DNA of 64,000 bases from Ascidiimonas sp046199005 (lineage in GTDB: Bacteria; Bacteroidota; Bacteroidia; Flavobacteriales; Flavobacteriaceae), in assembly GCA_046199005.1 (NCBI GenBank), contig CP176050.1, forward strand, positions 3,472,001-3,536,000, in the 5' to 3' direction. Both the position numbers and the translations under genes were made by a program. Of this stretch, positions 61,467-64,000 are shown in pieces. How positions within the stretch are numbered: position 1 is the first letter of the stretch; each line of letters begins with the position of its first letter. Below the pieces are notes generated by a model that saw only the letters and a program-made list of their open reading frames with translations, did no database searches and had not been told where the DNA came from.

Positions 61467-62435
61467 TTATTGGGTTACAGTTTCTGTTTGTAAAGGATTA
61501 CTATTGCTAATTTCTTCTTGCACTTTATACTTCGCTCTGTTCACTATTTTTAAAGTGAGAAAAACCGATATGGAAAGCATACGTTTCGTAAATGACACCC
61601 AAGATCTTCCTCTATATTTTTCAAGGTTTTTCAGAAGACTTTCAGCCATTTTCGTTTCACGATTTTCGATCATTTTTCTTAAAGCACTCAATAACATACT
61701 TTCGATCTTATTTCTGAGAAAGAGGTTTTTAGTAAATTCAGAGTTGCTAATTACTTCGTCTATGTCTAGCAAAGATTTCACCTTTTCGATCTCTGTATAT
61801 ATGCTTTGTGAATTAGACAATTTGTCTTCTCCTTCTACTTCATAATACAGAAGAGGGAGCGGTACTTTGCCTACTTTGTTCGCTTTGACGGCACAGCGTA
61901 CATCGAATGCATAATCTTCCCAACAATGCGTCTCAGGCCACTTAACGCCTGAAATTTTATTCCTGTTCCAGAGACAACCTGAAGTATCCCAGGGTCGTCG
62001 GTCTATGAATATCTCAGGAAGAATATTGCAAGTGTTTGATTTTACTATGTCTCGAACAGCTGTGTTTACACCTGCATGCACTCTTTGCGTAATTGCATAA
62101 GACATTACCAAATCGGGGGCTTCAATCAACCTCTTTTCTAATTTATCCAGAAAATCTGGATGCCAGTAATCGTCACAGTCTAAGAAAGCTACAAAGTCTC
62201 CGGTAGATTCTTCCAATCCTTTATTTCGGGCAGCACCGGGGCCGCTATTTTGTTGGAGGTGAACCAGCCGTACTTTAGGAAAAGCATCAAGCCCCATCGG
62301 TAAAATTTCAGACGCATCATCTACTACGATCACGGTATCGGGTTGTCTGGTTTGTTTATAAACAGACTTAAGTGCCCGAAGCAGTTTTTCAGGACGGTTG
62401 TAATATGGTATGATCACAGATATTCGTGGTTTCAT
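61467..62435 (-). CDS. GT2-family glycosyltransferase
   Basis: A 322-residue GT-A transferase. SVIIPYYNRPEKLLRALKSV opens the fold, VIVVDDASE is the first acidic motif and DFVAFLDCDDYWHPDFL provides the DxD-type site. The WEDYAFDVRCAVKA segment carries the usual ED motif. The C-terminal ~100 residues are helical and basic. It is 24 bp from the AsnB-like gene and 3 bp from the next GT2 gene. Confidence 0.88.
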   Translation of the reverse strand: MKPRISVIIPYYNRPEKLLRALKSVYKQTRQPDTVIVVDDASEILPMGLDAFPKVRLVHLQQNSGPGAARNKGLEESTGDFVAFLDCDDYWHPDFLDKLEKRLIEAPDLVMSYAITQRVHAGVNTAVRDIVKSNTCNILPEIFIDRRPWDTSGCLWNRNKISGVKWPETHCWEDYAFDVRCAVKANKVGKVPLPLLYYEVEGEDKLSNSQSIYTEIEKVKSLLDIDEVISNSEFTKNLFLRNKIESMLLSALRKMIENRETKMAESLLKNLEKYRGRSWVSFTKRMLSISVFLTLKIVNRAKYKVQEEISNSNPLQTETVTQ

Positions 62436-62438
62436 AGG

Positions 62439-63389
62439 CTACGAGCGGGCATAATTCATCAATTTATAACCTTTTTTATAATTAGCCGCTAAAAACATGG
62501 CAATATCGAAAGCTTTCTTTTTTAAGAAGCCTTTTTCTTTATTTAATCGAACCAAAAAATCTTTGAGAAAAGGTATCTCCTTATTATTCAATCTAAGGAT
62601 ATAGGCATTCAAAATAATTTCATTAATAAGGTAAATTCGATCTTCAGGATCAATTTTTTCTGAAGTGTCATTAAGAACCGCCATTCTTGAAAAACACTTA
62701 CTAAATGCTACTTTTAGCTGATCTTTCTTTTGTAATTCCTGTACAGATCCATCGTGGATTCTTCTTAAGGTCAACTCTTTGTTTATAAAAACCGTTTGAA
62801 GTCTACTGAATGCCAGAAGCTTCAAAAAAAAGTGGTATTCCTGTCCAGATTGAAGATGTTCGTTAAATTCTGTATCGATCACCTTATTTTTCCTGATCAT
62901 CAAATCGGGAGTGAAACAAAAAAAAGTACCTCTTAAATAATTTTTAAAAGTAAAATCATTATTTTCATTATTTTGATATTTTTTGATCGCAGATGTATCA
63001 CCCGAATTATGCAGATCTCTACATTTTGAGATCACACAATCGGTTGATGACTTAAAGAAACTTATTTTATTTCTTAAAAAATCTGGAAGCATCAGATCGT
63101 CACTGTCAAACCATTGTATAAATTCTCCATTACTAAGCTCGAGCCCGTAGTTACGACAGGCATTGGCACCTTTTGGCCGGTCTTCGGGGCGCAGTACCCA
63201 TTGTATGCGTACATCCTTTTTAGTATAGGCTTCAAGTACTTCTGCTGTCCTGTCTGTACTATGGTCATCTACCAGAATACATTCCCAGTCGGTAAAAGTT
63301 TGTGCAAGAATCGTGTCTAAGGTTTCCGCGATTAAAGATGCACGGTTATACGTGGGAATAATAATTGATATTTTAACAGTTGGACTCAA
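62439..63389 (-). CDS. GT2-family glycosyltransferase
   Basis: A 316-residue GT-A transferase. KISIIIPTYNRASLIAETLD, LVDDHSTDRTAEVLEAY and FIQWFDSDDLMLPDFL are the nucleotide-sugar and metal-site motifs. The C-terminal half is helical (LNNKEIPFLKDFLVRLNKE). Its ATG overlaps the stop of the upstream GT4 gene by 4 bp. Confidence 0.87.
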   Translation of the reverse strand: MSPTVKISIIIPTYNRASLIAETLDTILAQTFTDWECILVDDHSTDRTAEVLEAYTKKDVRIQWVLRPEDRPKGANACRNYGLELSNGEFIQWFDSDDLMLPDFLRNKISFFKSSTDCVISKCRDLHNSGDTSAIKKYQNNENNDFTFKNYLRGTFFCFTPDLMIRKNKVIDTEFNEHLQSGQEYHFFLKLLAFSRLQTVFINKELTLRRIHDGSVQELQKKDQLKVAFSKCFSRMAVLNDTSEKIDPEDRIYLINEIILNAYILRLNNKEIPFLKDFLVRLNKEKGFLKKKAFDIAMFLAANYKKGYKLMNYARS

Positions 63390-64000
63390 ATGGTTTTATA
63401 GAAGTTTATCAGCTTATTTACAATTACACTCTTTGAAAATCTCTCTTGGATGAGGTTTCTCGCATTGCTAGACATAGTAGAAAACTTAGTACGATTATCA
63501 ATCATTTTTTGTAAGGCTAGTGCAATACTATCCACATCAGGCTTGCATAAATAACCATTAACATCTTCTTTAATGATATCCGCTATGCCTCCTACCTTGG
63601 TAGAAACTACTGGCAAGCCACAAGATAATGCTTCAAGAAGTACTGTTGGTAATGCTTCATTCACGCTAGTCAATAAAAAAGTGTCTGCTTCATCCATGCT
63701 TTTTTTAACTTCCCCTGAACTTTTTGCCCCTAAAAATGAAATGTGGTCTTGAAGTTCTAATGCGGTAGTTAGCTGAGACAGGTTTTCTTTATTTGAACCA
63801 TCACCGATAATAGAATAGTGAATATTTAACTCTTTATTTTGATCAACTATTTTTCTTATTGCTTTTATGCCTAAATGTACCGCTTTATCATCTACCAATC
63901 TTGCGACACTAAGGATTCGATAGTCATTCGATGTATTTTCCACCCTGTTTACAGAGAAGAAATGGTCGTCCACTGCATTCGGTAAATCGTAAATTTTTGA
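63386..64000 (-). CDS. GT4-family glycosyltransferase, cut by the window edge
   Basis: The C-terminal ~204 residues of a GT-B transferase; the frame is open through the right edge of the window, so the true start is outside. YRILSVARLVDDKAVHLGIK, ISFLGAKSSGEVKKSMDEAD and TSVNEALPTVLLEALSCGLP are donor-domain motifs. It is the first visible gene of the polysaccharide operon; the operon promoter lies further right. Confidence 0.88.
   Translation of the reverse strand, partial: SKIYDLPNAVDDHFFSVNRVENTSNDYRILSVARLVDDKAVHLGIKAIRKIVDQNKELNIHYSIIGDGSNKENLSQLTTALELQDHISFLGAKSSGEVKKSMDEADTFLLTSVNEALPTVLLEALSCGLPVVSTKVGGIADIIKEDVNGYLCKPDVDSIALALQKMIDNRTKFSTMSSNARNLIQERFSKSVIVNKLINFYKTI

Noticed and set aside
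1..64000. CRISPR arrays, tRNA or rRNA genes, insertion-sequence transposases, prophage genes
   Set aside because: No regularly spaced short repeats, no cloverleaf-like or rRNA sequence and no transposase, integrase or phage structural motif was seen. Very short or degenerate examples could be missed by eye.

Overview
The window is bacterial chromosomal DNA from a member of the Bacteroidetes, most likely family Flavobacteriaceae; I cannot fix the genus. The evidence is a type IX secretion (type B) sorting domain at the left edge, TAnnTTTG-type -7 promoter elements, a FecI/FecR/TonB-receptor locus with an STN domain, GG-leader peptides of the kind common in this phylum, AT-rich intergenic DNA, and housekeeping genes in flavobacterial arrangements. 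I saw no tRNA, rRNA, CRISPR array, transposase or prophage.

1-9600: the end of a secreted protein; a LexA/CI-like S24 repressor divergent from a two-gene DNA-repair-type cassette (radical SAM protein plus TIGR03915-type partner), with two identical palindromes between them; a cystathionine beta-synthase-type gene; an FtsX-like permease head to head with a NamZ-like muramidase lipoprotein; small enzymes; a cysteine-rich peptide gene; queE. 9600-17400: ridA-like, a HerA-like ATPase, lipoproteins, cupin, VOC protein, an 87-codon orphan, folD, ffh. 17400-23300: an ECF sigma / FecR anti-sigma / TonB-receptor locus with a divergent repeat-built lipoprotein. 23300-41450: argS, an SDR gene, two GG-leader RiPP-like precursors, a TonB receptor, a Tat-exported aminotransferase, recQ, then envelope genes kdsD-tatC-AhpD-like-lptB, a GH25 lysozyme, pssA and lnt. 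41450-43200: an ORF broken by one amber codon and a solo methyltransferase. 43200-64000: an exopolysaccharide/capsule operon read right to left, with an initiating phosphoglycosyltransferase, a PaaK/CapK-like protein, a Wzy/ligase-like membrane protein, ten glycosyltransferases (one cut by the right edge), an exostosin-like protein and three asparagine-synthetase-like proteins. Most junctions overlap by a few bases. No flippase or export gene lies inside the window.

The strongest regulatory signals are these. (i) The 11-bp palindrome GGAATATTTCC occurs twice, 42 bp apart, over both promoters of the S24 repressor / radical SAM pair, which makes this look like a self-contained damage-inducible switch. 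The radical SAM protein also carries a beta-clamp-binding-like QLSLF tail. (ii) A shared motif GGTAGGGT-N15-TGTTnTA, with exactly the same spacing, lies upstream of the fecR/receptor operon, the divergent lipoprotein and the distant 87-codon gene; it is a candidate promoter for the ECF sigma factor encoded here. (iii) A ~104-bp dispersed repeat has two diverged copies (8793-8895 and 17222-17325). (iv) There are three short RiPP-like precursor genes and no recognisable maturation genes nearby.
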